From contig NZ_JAAWWP010000001.1 of the NCBI RefSeq assembly GCF_012273655.1, forward strand, positions 186,001 to 250,000: 64,000 nt of DNA, given 5' to 3'. Both the position numbers and the translations under genes were made by a program. Positions 16,101 through 23,636 of this stretch are shown here, piece after piece (position 1 is the first letter of the stretch; every line of letters starts with the position of its first letter). This DNA comes from Streptomyces physcomitrii (GTDB taxonomy: Bacteria; Actinomycetota; Actinomycetes; Streptomycetales; Streptomycetaceae). The notes below the pieces were generated by a model. The model was given only the letters and a program-made list of their open reading frames with translations. It searched no databases and was not told where the DNA came from.

Positions 16101-19100
16101 CGGCTGGTGGTGGTGCCCTTGTCGGGGTCCACCGCGCGGGTCTGGCGGCCCAGTTGGTCGTAGCCGTAGGACCAGGAGTTGCCCGCGGGGTCGGTGACCT
16201 CGGCGAGTTCGCCGCGCGGGGTGTAGGCGTAGGCGGTGGTGTCGAAGGGGGCGTCGGCGCTGCGGCTGTGGTGCTGGCGCAGTTCGGTGGTCCGGCCGCG
16301 GGCGTCGGCCAGGGTGGTGGTGGCGGTGCCGCCGGCCGGTGGGATGACGGTGGTGCGGTCGCCGCCGTAGACGGTCCTGGTGGTGCCGAGGATCTTGCCG
16401 CCGTCGCCGTTGCCCGCGATGTCCTGGACCTGGACGGGCCGGTTGAGGCCGTCGTAGGCGGTCCGGGTCTGGGTCTCCACCGCCAGGGCGTCCGCGGGCT
16501 CGAACAGCCCCGTGCTCGGCTTGGAGTTGGTGTAGTAGGTGGCGAACGTCTTGGCGGCCAGGCCGCGTTCGTCGTAGAAGGTGTCGGTGAGCAGCGCGCC
16601 GCCGTTCGGGCCCGGCGCCTGGGTCTGGCGGGGGCGCAGGAAGCCGTCGTAGAGGGCGTACGAAGTGATCTGGCCGCCGCTGTGGTTGAGGGTCTTGGTG
16701 GCGACCGCGGCCGGTTTGCCCTCGGTGAGGGTGTAGACGAACTCGTAGTTCGGGACCTGGCCGGGGCGGCGGTCGGTGAGCCAGACCTTGCGGTTGCGGC
16801 CGAGGGCGTCGTACTGGAAGTCGGTGACCGCGCCGTTGGTGTCGGTCTCGGTGAGGGGCTGGCCGCGCAGCGGGTCGAAGGCCGTGGTGGTGGTCTGCGC
16901 CGTCGCCGCGTCGCCCGCCTTGGCCGGCGGGGTGGTCACCTTGGTCTGGGTGGGCAGTCCGGTCGCGGGCGTGTACGCGGTGGTGACCGTGCGGCCGTCC
17001 GCGCGCGGGGTGCGCACCGGGGCTCCGTCGCCCTCCGCGGTGACGTCGGCGGTCAGGTCGGTGGTGGTGCGGACCCGGCCGTAGTCGTCGAAGGTGCTGC
17101 CGGATTCGAGGTAGGTCGCCTTGGTGCCGGTGTGGGACTTGAGGGTCGCGCTGGCCGTGGCGTCGCCCTTGGTGGGGGCGGCGCCGTAGCCCTTGCCGTC
17201 GTAGGCGGTGCGGATGTCGGAGAGGACGTCCTCGGAGCGGTCGGTGGCCGATCCGCAAGAGGTGGCGACGGTCTCCACCCGGGCGGGCAGGCCGAGGATG
17301 TTGTCCTCGCTGTTGGTGGCGTAGGAGGTGCGGACGCACTGGTTGTCCGCGGCGGTGGTGCCGTCGCCGAAGTCGTCGGCCTCGGTGATGCGTCCGGCGA
17401 CGGTGTCGTACGTCCGCGAGGTGGAGGTGGTCCGCCATTCGGCGCCCGCGCCGTCGTCCAGCGAGGCCCAGGTCTTGGTGTGGCCGGTGCCGGTGAGGTC
17501 GGCGGTGACGGTGCCCCAGTCGCGGACCTTCTTGGCCGTCTGGTGGTGCCAGGGGCGGTTCACCGTCTTGGTGAGGATCTTGCCGCCGGGCTTGTCGTAC
17601 TCGGCGGTCCGGTAGCCGAAACCGGCCGCCGAGGCGTGGTCGGTGAGCGGATCGCCCTCGCCCGCGCCGAGGGCGACGCTGACCTCCTTGGTGCCGCCGC
17701 TCTTGTCCTTGCGGTCCCCGTCCATGCCGCGCAGGAAGTACGAGTCCTCCTGGGTCCGCATCGCGGCGCTGCCGCCCTGGCCGCCGGTCAGGACCCGCAC
17801 ATGGCCGTAGCCGCGCCACTGCGACCAGGTCTTGTTCTTCTCCTTGGTCAGCCCGTCGGAGTCGTCGAAGTGCCAGGCCGCGCCGTCCAGATACTGGTAC
17901 TGGGTCACCTGGTCCAAGGCGCCGCCGGTGCGGTCGGTGGAGGTGACCGTGGTGGTCACGTACTTGTTGAACCAGTGCAGTTCGGGGTCGCTCTCGCTGT
18001 CCCCGCCGATGTACTGCGGGAAGCAGCGGGTGGTGTTGGTCTGCGGGGTGGGCAGGGCGCCCCAGTCGCAGGCGGGCGCCGAGTACGCGGTGTCGATCTG
18101 CCCGCCGCTCTCGTCGGCCACCGTGGACAGCCGCGCCTTGATGAAGGGCGCGTAGCCGTCGCCGGTCTTGTCGAGGCGGTTGGCGAGCTGGGTGTACGCG
18201 AAGGTCGTCTTCGGCAGGGTGACCGCGGGGGTGGCGGACTGGCCGGTGTGCTGCACGGAGTCGAGCAGCAGCTGGTAGTCGGTGTCCGCCATGCCCCAGC
18301 GGTGGCTGAGCTTCCAGGTGTCGGTCGGGCCGTAGGTGCCGTCCGCCTTGAGCACCTGGGTGGTGACGTCGGTGAGCCGCTTACGGGTCCAGAAGGAGGG
18401 CGCCAGGCGGCCCTTGTCGCAGGTGGTGTCCGCCTTGCAGTTCAGGTCCCAGGGGGTGTCGTACCAGTACGAGGCCTTGGCGTCGATGGTGTCGGCGGCG
18501 CAGGTGACCCCGGACTCCGGCAGGCAGCGCTCGGCGTTGCCGAGGACGACCTGGGCCAGCGGCTTGTCCGCGAAAATGCGGTCGGAGCGGAGCCCGTAGT
18601 CGATGCGGTCGAGGTAGCCGCCGCGGGTGTAGGGGGTGTCGTCCTCGGCCTTGAGGTTGCGCCCGTAGGAGTTGGTCTCCTTGGTGTAGTGGTAGCCGAC
18701 CGCGTTGCCGTGCGGGTCGACCACGTAGTCGAGCTGCCAGCGCCAGGCCTGCTGGCACCAGGAGTCCGCGAAGGCCGCCTGGTGGCAGTCCTCGCCGGAG
18801 TCGTCGCCGTAGACCGGCGCGGTCCAGGTCGAACCGGTGGTCTCCTTGCCCTCGCTCCAGCCGGGCAGCCGGTTGTAGCCGAAGTAGTAGCGGATTCCCG
18901 CGGGGTTGGTCAGGCGCCAGTACTCGCCGTCGTTGTCGCCGTTGCCGCGGTCCGCGGACTTCAGCCGCTTGATCCGGGTGCCGTCGTCCTGCTGGAGCTT
19001 GAACTCGTCGTCGCTGCCGGTGGGGACGAGTTCGCCGCCCTTGCCGTTGAAGGTCAGGAAGGCGTTGTCGTAGTCCCAGCAGAGGTCGCCGGGCTTGTCG

Positions 19101-20230
19101 CCGTCGGCGTTCTTCACCCCGTCGTCCGCGCAGGGCTTGTAGCGCCGTTCGATGAAACCGGGCGCCAGGTCGAAGCCGTCACCGGCCCAGGAGCCCTGGT
19201 TGTTGGTGCCGCCGGTCCGGCCGTCGATCGAGGCCGAGGAGTACGACAGGCCCACCGTGGGCTTGAGCCCGCCCGGCACATCCGGCACCGGCATGTCGTA
19301 GGACCAGCTGAAATCACCGGTGTTGAGGTTCGTCTGCCAGGCGGCGGAGGGCGCCAGGTCGGTCGCCTTGTACGTGCCCTTGTCGCCCTCGGCCGCCGCG
19401 GTGACGGCCAGCACGGCGGGCGCCGCACCGGAGACGGTGACCGACTTCGCGGTCAGGGTGTGCCGGGCGGGGTCGTGGGCCGCGGCGAGAGGGCGCGCGG
19501 TACGGCACTTGGCGGCGCCGGGGTCGGTCACGGCACAGGCGGGCAGCTGGACCAGGCGGAGCCGGTTCGCGTAGGAGCCGCCGAAGGACTGGGCGAAGGG
19601 GGCGTAGTCGATCGCGACGGTCAGGGGGGTCTCGGCCTCGGCCTCGCTCTTGTCTCCGGCCTCGGCTTTCCACTTGCCTGTGTGTGCGGGGGAGTTGGGG
19701 CCGCCGGTCGGCTTCGGCTTCGGGCGGGCCCCGGTGCCGTCCTGCTGCGCGCTGATGCTGAAGAGCGGTCCGCCCACTCCCGCGCGGTGCGACTGCTTCG
19801 CACTGAGGACGCGTGCCTCGACCCGGGCGGGCGCGAAGGGCGCCGCCTGCTTCTTCACCTGCGGCCTGCCGACCCGCAGGGGAGTCCCCGGTACGCCGAC
19901 CAGCTCGCCGCCGTCCGCCTTGGCCCCGCCGGGCAGCTCCGCACGCGCCGTCACGGCCTTCGGCCAAGTCCGCTTCGGCTTCTCGGCGGGGACCCGGGGG
20001 CCCTTGGCGAGGGTGCGGGGTTCGACCTTCGCGGGTCGACTGCCCGCGACGGGCTTCTCCGACTTCGGCAGCGCGGCAAGGCCATTGCCGTCCTCGGCGG
20101 TGGCCTGCGGGAGCGAGGTCGCCTGGAGCAGGGTCGCCAGCAGGGCGGCGGACATCGCGAGGGCGGCGGTGCGCAGGGATCTGTGTCCGCGCGCGGGCGG
20201 GAAGAGCGGTCTCATCGTGTGGGAGTCCAT
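13181..20230 (-). CDS. Secreted Rhs/YD-repeat polymorphic toxin with Hint and HYD1-type domains
   Basis: A 2349-residue protein from ATG 20230 (in-frame ATG 20215 also possible; neither has a clear ribosome site). The order is: signal peptide (about 1-45, AALAMSAALLATLLQA); a Pro/Lys-rich region; an SpvB/TcdB-like start of the shell (FSWSYDMPVPDVPGGLKP); some 1300 residues of YD repeats (YDALGR, YDQLGRQTRAVDPDKG); and the RHS core (YDTALGQFLSVDPL, near 1890). Next comes a complete Hint autoprocessing domain (about 2087-2235, Cys2087 to VLVHNS), then a 114-residue toxin (LIHYTDEAGMNGIV, ARYGDGQYLSDI, FTNYVEIDVRGL) of the HYD1 ADP-ribosyltransferase type. The DUF6881 immunity gene follows directly. 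Likely role: contact-dependent inter-bacterial killing. Confidence 0.92.
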   Translation of the reverse strand: MDSHTMRPLFPPARGHRSLRTAALAMSAALLATLLQATSLPQATAEDGNGLAALPKSEKPVAGSRPAKVEPRTLAKGPRVPAEKPKRTWPKAVTARAELPGGAKADGGELVGVPGTPLRVGRPQVKKQAAPFAPARVEARVLSAKQSHRAGVGGPLFSISAQQDGTGARPKPKPTGGPNSPAHTGKWKAEAGDKSEAEAETPLTVAIDYAPFAQSFGGSYANRLRLVQLPACAVTDPGAAKCRTARPLAAAHDPARHTLTAKSVTVSGAAPAVLAVTAAAEGDKGTYKATDLAPSAAWQTNLNTGDFSWSYDMPVPDVPGGLKPTVGLSYSSASIDGRTGGTNNQGSWAGDGFDLAPGFIERRYKPCADDGVKNADGDKPGDLCWDYDNAFLTFNGKGGELVPTGSDDEFKLQQDDGTRIKRLKSADRGNGDNDGEYWRLTNPAGIRYYFGYNRLPGWSEGKETTGSTWTAPVYGDDSGEDCHQAAFADSWCQQAWRWQLDYVVDPHGNAVGYHYTKETNSYGRNLKAEDDTPYTRGGYLDRIDYGLRSDRIFADKPLAQVVLGNAERCLPESGVTCAADTIDAKASYWYDTPWDLNCKADTTCDKGRLAPSFWTRKRLTDVTTQVLKADGTYGPTDTWKLSHRWGMADTDYQLLLDSVQHTGQSATPAVTLPKTTFAYTQLANRLDKTGDGYAPFIKARLSTVADESGGQIDTAYSAPACDWGALPTPQTNTTRCFPQYIGGDSESDPELHWFNKYVTTTVTSTDRTGGALDQVTQYQYLDGAAWHFDDSDGLTKEKNKTWSQWRGYGHVRVLTGGQGGSAAMRTQEDSYFLRGMDGDRKDKSGGTKEVSVALGAGEGDPLTDHASAAGFGYRTAEYDKPGGKILTKTVNRPWHHQTAKKVRDWGTVTADLTGTGHTKTWASLDDGAGAEWRTTSTSRTYDTVAGRITEADDFGDGTTAADNQCVRTSYATNSEDNILGLPARVETVATSCGSATDRSEDVLSDIRTAYDGKGYGAAPTKGDATASATLKSHTGTKATYLESGSTFDDYGRVRTTTDLTADVTAEGDGAPVRTPRADGRTVTTAYTPATGLPTQTKVTTPPAKAGDAATAQTTTTAFDPLRGQPLTETDTNGAVTDFQYDALGRNRKVWLTDRRPGQVPNYEFVYTLTEGKPAAVATKTLNHSGGQITSYALYDGFLRPRQTQAPGPNGGALLTDTFYDERGLAAKTFATYYTNSKPSTGLFEPADALAVETQTRTAYDGLNRPVQVQDIAGNGDGGKILGTTRTVYGGDRTTVIPPAGGTATTTLADARGRTTELRQHHSRSADAPFDTTAYAYTPRGELAEVTDPAGNSWSYGYDQLGRQTRAVDPDKGTTTSRYDDRGQLTGSSDARPSSPDLAYVYDGLGRKTELHEDSASGPLRAKWVYDTVNGAKGQLTESTRYVDGEAYTSKVTVFDSRYRPMKTSLVIPAKEGALAGTYQTGNSYWPSDLPRGLSYSAAGALPGGGGTFTYDPETLRRTSVFDRGYTAATSYTLTGKPAQLTMTGGGSALKTQVTNTYEFGTQRLANSRVDRENQPGVDRSASYRYDEAGNILSVSDVSRDGTDNQCFQYDGLRRLTKAWAQGTAECKDAPAASALGGPAPYWHDYAYNKSGQRLTETIHDPAGTTTKDRQRAYAYPAPGSAQPHTLSSVTETTGGETRKDSYTYDEAGNTLTRPRGGAAQTLGWDAEGHLAKVSEPDGQGGKRTTEYLYDTEGNRLIGRTPTETTLYLGHTEVVLRKGATTAEATRYTDLGDGNQAVTKNDGTVSFTLADHHGTGQLAVDAKTLKLTQRRVLPFGDLRGTAPSAWPGTRGFVGGTDDTAGTGLTHLGAREYDTALGQFLSVDPLMETDKPQTLNGFSYGAQNPLFFTDPSGLGLACGGSTGLGCGSGVVTRGDGSKSKNGRPTGGGVINPVRNPAPATSPAPSFAVGYARDGQPTIAGVRVPSERELGVIFPENSYTQNLMNWGDQACRDDSSSALCDAVETLGWIQPKGDWLELIGYRDAVRCKNGSVSGCVWTALGVVPIGKLSTVARAGKATERTAEASRLTSCLHSFVEGTEVRLADGTSKAIEKIKKGDRVLATDPDTGKTRPQEVVATIVTQHDKNFVQLTTSTDGTTKKDSLTATTTHPFWSPSEGDWIDAGDLHPGMTLRSTDSDHTVTVTATRHFTKKQTTYDLTVSTVHTYYVLAGKTPVLVHNSGGCPPETLIHYTDEAGMNGIVGSKKLNASTKEVSPKDARYGDGQYLSDIAPGTKTCGQLSRCFLGHPFSGRRFTNYVEIDVRGLNVVQGRDNVFVIPNQGSLDLNGRIIGYGAN

Positions 20231-20987
20231 CTGTCTGGGCGCCGTGGCATGTTCGGCGGCCGGAGGAGGCAAAGCCTGAGGAGGGATGGCACGGTGCGGG
20301 TGGTCTTCGGCCCGCGAGCGGGGGCGCCCAGCCGGTGCCGGGTCCCAGTAAGCCGGTGGGGAAGTCGCCGCACCTGCGGCGAGATGGGCGAGCGGTGATC
20401 CGCCCCGCACACCCTGGGAAGCGCGGACGTCGGCAACCGTCTCGGCGTCGTGGTGGCCGCTGAACTCACCATGGCGACCCCGGCCGACTGCCTGCGGGCC
20501 ACGCCACGGGGCCCGGGCGGGCCGGGGCGGCCCGGCCCGTCGAGGGTTCGTCAACCGCCCCTCTGCGTACGGCACTTGACGGAGACCGGCGGAGGGATCC
20601 GACCGTCGAGGGCGAGTGCTCGGGTCGCTTGGTGGTGCTGAAGGCCGACATCATCGGCTCGGGCGTGCGAGCACCGCACAGTCATGGCCCCGGCTCGCCG
20701 TTCCCGGATCCGGGCACGCCGGCTCCCCCGCCACAACCTCACAGTCCCCACCCCAAGGTCACAGAATCTTCATAGGCGGAGTGAGTCAACGCTGCTGATC
20801 CACTGGCGTCAATGTGAACTGGAGCACAACAATCGGTGACGGGCTGTTTTCCGGACATGCCGAAGCGTGACCGGCCGTGGCTCGGAAGGGATGCCGGTGA
20901 TCGGCTCAACTCCCGTTGGGGGTAAGCGATTTCCGTTCGGGGTGGAGGGGTGTGAGGAGGCGGCCCCGGCTTTTCGTGGCGGTCTGC
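20231..20987. other. Long non-coding region upstream of the rhs gene
   Basis: No convincing gene on either strand; the short open frames have neither family character nor ribosome sites. The stretch 20750-20850 is AT-richer than its surroundings and should hold the leftward rhs promoter. On the minus strand TTGACT occurs at 20789-20784, but I see no good -10 at the right distance. The first 200 bases next to rhs could be a long leader. Confidence 0.4.
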
Positions 20988-21560
20988 TCAGGCCTCTTTC
21001 GGCCAGTTCTCCAGGGTTGTGTGCAGTGCCTGCACGGTGCGGTTCCAGGAGGCCTCGACCGGGCGGGTGGCGTTGAAGCCGCCGCTCGACTCCAGGGTGA
21101 CGAAGCCGTGGAGGGTGCTGCGCAGCAGGCGTACGGCGTCGGTGAGGTCGGGTTCGGTCAGGCCGTAGGAGCGGAGCATCGCGTAGGTCAGCTCGATCTT
21201 GGTGAGCGGGCCGGGGTGGGCGGCGAGGACCTCGGGGTCGACCGGGAGCTGGGTGGCGGCGTAGCGGCCGGGGTGGCCGAGGGCGTAGTCGCGGTAGGCG
21301 TGGGCGAAGGCGGTCAGGGCCGCCCTGCCCGAGCGGCCGGCGAGGGCGTCGCCGACGGTCTCGGCGAGTTCGGTGCCCGCGAGGACGGCGATGCGGGTGC
21401 GCAGCTCGGCGAGGTTGCGCACGTGCGAGTAGAGGCTCGCGTCCTTCACGCCGAAGTGGCGGGCCAGGGCCGAGAAGGTCAGCTTGTCGAAGCCGCGTTC
21501 GTCGGCGAGGTCCGCGGCGGCGAGGGTGAGGCGTTCCGCGGTGATTCCCGCCCTGGGCAC
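20988..21560 (-). CDS. TetR-family transcriptional regulator
   Basis: A 190-residue regulator. The N-terminal helix-turn-helix is clear (LTLAAADLADERGFDKLTFSALARHFGVKDASLYSHV split over residues 10-45). The C-terminal half is of the WHG/TetR_C_33 type (GRAALTAFAHAYRDYALGHPGRYAA). The start is GTG 21560 with GAGGAG 8 bases upstream; the longer frame upstream overlaps the divergent promoter region. It is divergent from the FBP-domain gene with a 160-base spacer, so it may control that gene and itself. The ligand is unknown. Confidence 0.9.
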   Translation of the reverse strand: MPRAGITAERLTLAAADLADERGFDKLTFSALARHFGVKDASLYSHVRNLAELRTRIAVLAGTELAETVGDALAGRSGRAALTAFAHAYRDYALGHPGRYAATQLPVDPEVLAAHPGPLTKIELTYAMLRSYGLTEPDLTDAVRLLRSTLHGFVTLESSGGFNATRPVEASWNRTVQALHTTLENWPKEA

Positions 21561-21720
21561 AGTCGTTCTCCTCGCTCGGTCCGGGTCGTGGCCCGGTGGG
21601 TCCGGGCGGCGGCCGGGCCCCGGGGTCGGGCCGGGCTCCGGGTACGGTACCCAGACCCCGAGGAACCTAATTGCTTTAACCATTTGCCTAGTATGCCTAG
21701 GGAGAGTTAGCTTCCGAGGC

Positions 21721-22218
21721 ATGAGACCGCTCACCGAGAAGGAAATCCGCGCCTCGTTCGTCAACTGCACCAAGGGCGAGGCCACCCGTATGACGCTGCC
21801 GCGGGACCTGGCCGAGCAGCCCTGGGAGGACCTGGACTTCCTCGGCTGGCGCGACCCGGCGGCCCCCGAGCGCTGCTGCCTGGTCGCCGAACGCGAGGGC
21901 AGGCTGACCGGGGTGATGCTGCGCTACCCGGCGCGGGCCCGCGGGCAGCACCGCCGCAGCATGTGCACCCTGTGCCTGACCACCCACCCCACCGGCGGCG
22001 TCTCGCTGATGACGGCGGCCAAGGCGGGCAAGGCCGGGCGCGAGGGCAACTCGGCCGGGCTGTACATCTGCACCGACCTGGCCTGCTCGCTCTATCTGCG
22101 CGGCAAGAAGACCCCGGCCGCGGGCGGCGAGCGCTTCGAGGAGTCGCTCAGCCTGGAGGAGCAGATCCGGCGGACCATGACCAATCTGTCCGCCTTCCTG
22201 GACCGGCTCGCCGCCTGA
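21721..22218 (+). CDS. FBP-domain (FusB/EF-G-binding-like) zinc protein
   Basis: A 165-residue protein resembling the C-terminal treble-clef domain of FusB-type elongation factor G-binding proteins. Likely zinc ligands are Cys82 and Cys85 (MCTLC), with Cys117 and Cys122 (ICTDLAC). Other family features are LDFLGWRDP and the C-terminal SLEEQIRRTMTNLSAFLDRL. Family members release EF-G from the ribosome and can give fusidic acid tolerance; here that is only inference. A TTGCCT / TTAGCT pair with 17-base spacing (21684-21712) would place transcription start almost at the ATG, so the mRNA may be leaderless. Confidence 0.85.
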   Translation: MRPLTEKEIRASFVNCTKGEATRMTLPRDLAEQPWEDLDFLGWRDPAAPERCCLVAEREGRLTGVMLRYPARARGQHRRSMCTLCLTTHPTGGVSLMTAAKAGKAGREGNSAGLYICTDLACSLYLRGKKTPAAGGERFEESLSLEEQIRRTMTNLSAFLDRLAA

Positions 22219-22502
22219 GTCTCCGGAGCCGGGGCATCGAGCGGGTCCGGGGCGGCGGCGGCCCCGGGCGGGACACCGGGTGGAATATCCACGGATCCGG
22301 CCCTGTTCGCCTGCTCACGGGGAGTACGCGCCCACCGCGGGCGCGTACGCGCGGCCGCACCGGCACCCGTACGACCTCTCCCGCGGACCGGCTCCGTACG
22401 GATCGCCGCCCTGCGGCGGGGTACGGCACCGGGGCGGGAGAGGCACCGGGACCGGACACGGCAAGCGGGACCGGACAGGGCAACGGCACAGGAGGCACCG
22501 CA

Positions 22503-23606
22503 GTGGGCGAGACGGACGCGGCCAGGGACGAGATCCGCGGCCAAGTGGCGGGGACGGCGCCGGTGCCGTTGTCGGTGCTTGATCTGGTGGCCGTCGGCGC
22601 CGGGTACACCGCGAGCGATTCGCTGGCCACCAGCGTGCGCCTCGCCGAGCTGGCCGAGCGGCGCGGCTACCACCGCTACTGGGTGGCCGAGCACCACTCC
22701 ATGCCCGCCGTGGCCTCCTCCTCACCGGCGGTCGTCCTGGCCCGGCTGACCGCGCACACCTCCCGCATCCGGCTCGGCTCCGGCGGGGTGATGCTCCCCA
22801 ACCACGCGCCGCTGGCCATCGCCGAGCAGTTCGGCACCCTTGAGGCGCTGGCCCCCGGCCGGGTCGACCTCGGCCTCGGGCGGGCGCCCGGCACCGACGG
22901 GGCGACCGCCGCCGCGCTGCGCCGGACCACCCAACTCCGGGAAGGCGCCGACGACTTCCCCGAGCAGCTCGCCGAACTCACCCGCTTCCTCGACGACGAC
23001 TTCCCGGACGGCCACCCGTACACCCGTATCCACGCGGTGCCCGGGCCGGTCCAGGGCAGTGCGCCGGGCGGGGTGCAGTCCGCGGCCCGGCCGTCCATCT
23101 GGCTGCTCGGCTCCTCCGGCTTCAGCGCCCGCCTGGCCGGTGTGCTCGGGCTGCCCTTCGCCTTCGCCCACCACTTCGCGGCGAGCAACACCCTCCCCGC
23201 GCTCGACCTGTACCACCAGTCCTTCCGGCCCTCGGCGGTGCTCGACTCCCCGTACGCCCTGATCGGTGTCTCCACCCTGGCCGCCGACGACGAGGAGACG
23301 GCGGTCCGCGAATTCCGGGCGGCGGCGCTGAACATGGTCCATCTGCGCACCGGGCGGCCCGGGTTGATCCCCACGCCGGAGACCGCGGCCGCCTATCGGT
23401 TCAGCCCCATGGAGCAGGAGGTCGTCGCCGGCTGGCAGTCCAACGTCCTGCACGGCACCGCCGACCGGGTCCGCTCGGAGCTCGACGACCTCCAGAAGCG
23501 CACCGGCGCCGACGAGTTGATGCTCTCCACCGTCGGCCACAGCCTCTCGACCCGGCTGCGCTCCGTCGACCTCATCGCGGACGCCTACGGGATGCCGGAC
23601 GCGTAG
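22503..23606 (+). CDS. LLM-class flavin-dependent oxidoreductase
   Basis: A 367-residue luciferase-like monooxygenase (F420 or FMN dependent, TIM barrel). Conserved blocks are LAELAERRGYHRYWVAEHHSMP (residues about 42-63), IRLGSGGVMLPNHAPLAIAEQFGTL (about 90), GRVDLGLGRAPGTD and LLGSSGFSARLAGVLGLPFAFAHHF. The start is GTG 22503 with AGGAGG 7 bases upstream; the open frame before it runs through non-coding sequence. The gene stands alone, convergent with the c-di-GMP gene. The substrate cannot be told from sequence. The 284 bases before it carry no other gene. Confidence 0.9.
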   Translation: MGETDAARDEIRGQVAGTAPVPLSVLDLVAVGAGYTASDSLATSVRLAELAERRGYHRYWVAEHHSMPAVASSSPAVVLARLTAHTSRIRLGSGGVMLPNHAPLAIAEQFGTLEALAPGRVDLGLGRAPGTDGATAAALRRTTQLREGADDFPEQLAELTRFLDDDFPDGHPYTRIHAVPGPVQGSAPGGVQSAARPSIWLLGSSGFSARLAGVLGLPFAFAHHFAASNTLPALDLYHQSFRPSAVLDSPYALIGVSTLAADDEETAVREFRAAALNMVHLRTGRPGLIPTPETAAAYRFSPMEQEVVAGWQSNVLHGTADRVRSELDDLQKRTGADELMLSTVGHSLSTRLRSVDLIADAYGMPDA

Positions 23607-23636
23607 GGGAGTACGGGCAGGCGCGGCTTCCCGGAC

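Noticed and set aside
14636..20398. Very long open frame on the plus strand opposite the rhs gene (and a similar one at 13551-17819 in another minus frame)
   Set aside because: High GC with biased third positions leaves stops rare in other frames; the products are repetitive Gly/Val/Arg-rich sequence with no domains, while the minus-strand frame encodes clear YD repeats.
20466..20751. Short minus-strand ORFs upstream of rhs considered as small genes
   Set aside because: No ribosome sites, no recognisable protein features, arginine-rich composition typical of shadow frames.
10017..20987. Insertion sequence within the rhs island
   Set aside because: No transposase gene or terminal inverted repeats with target duplications seen; only integrase C-terminal scraps.
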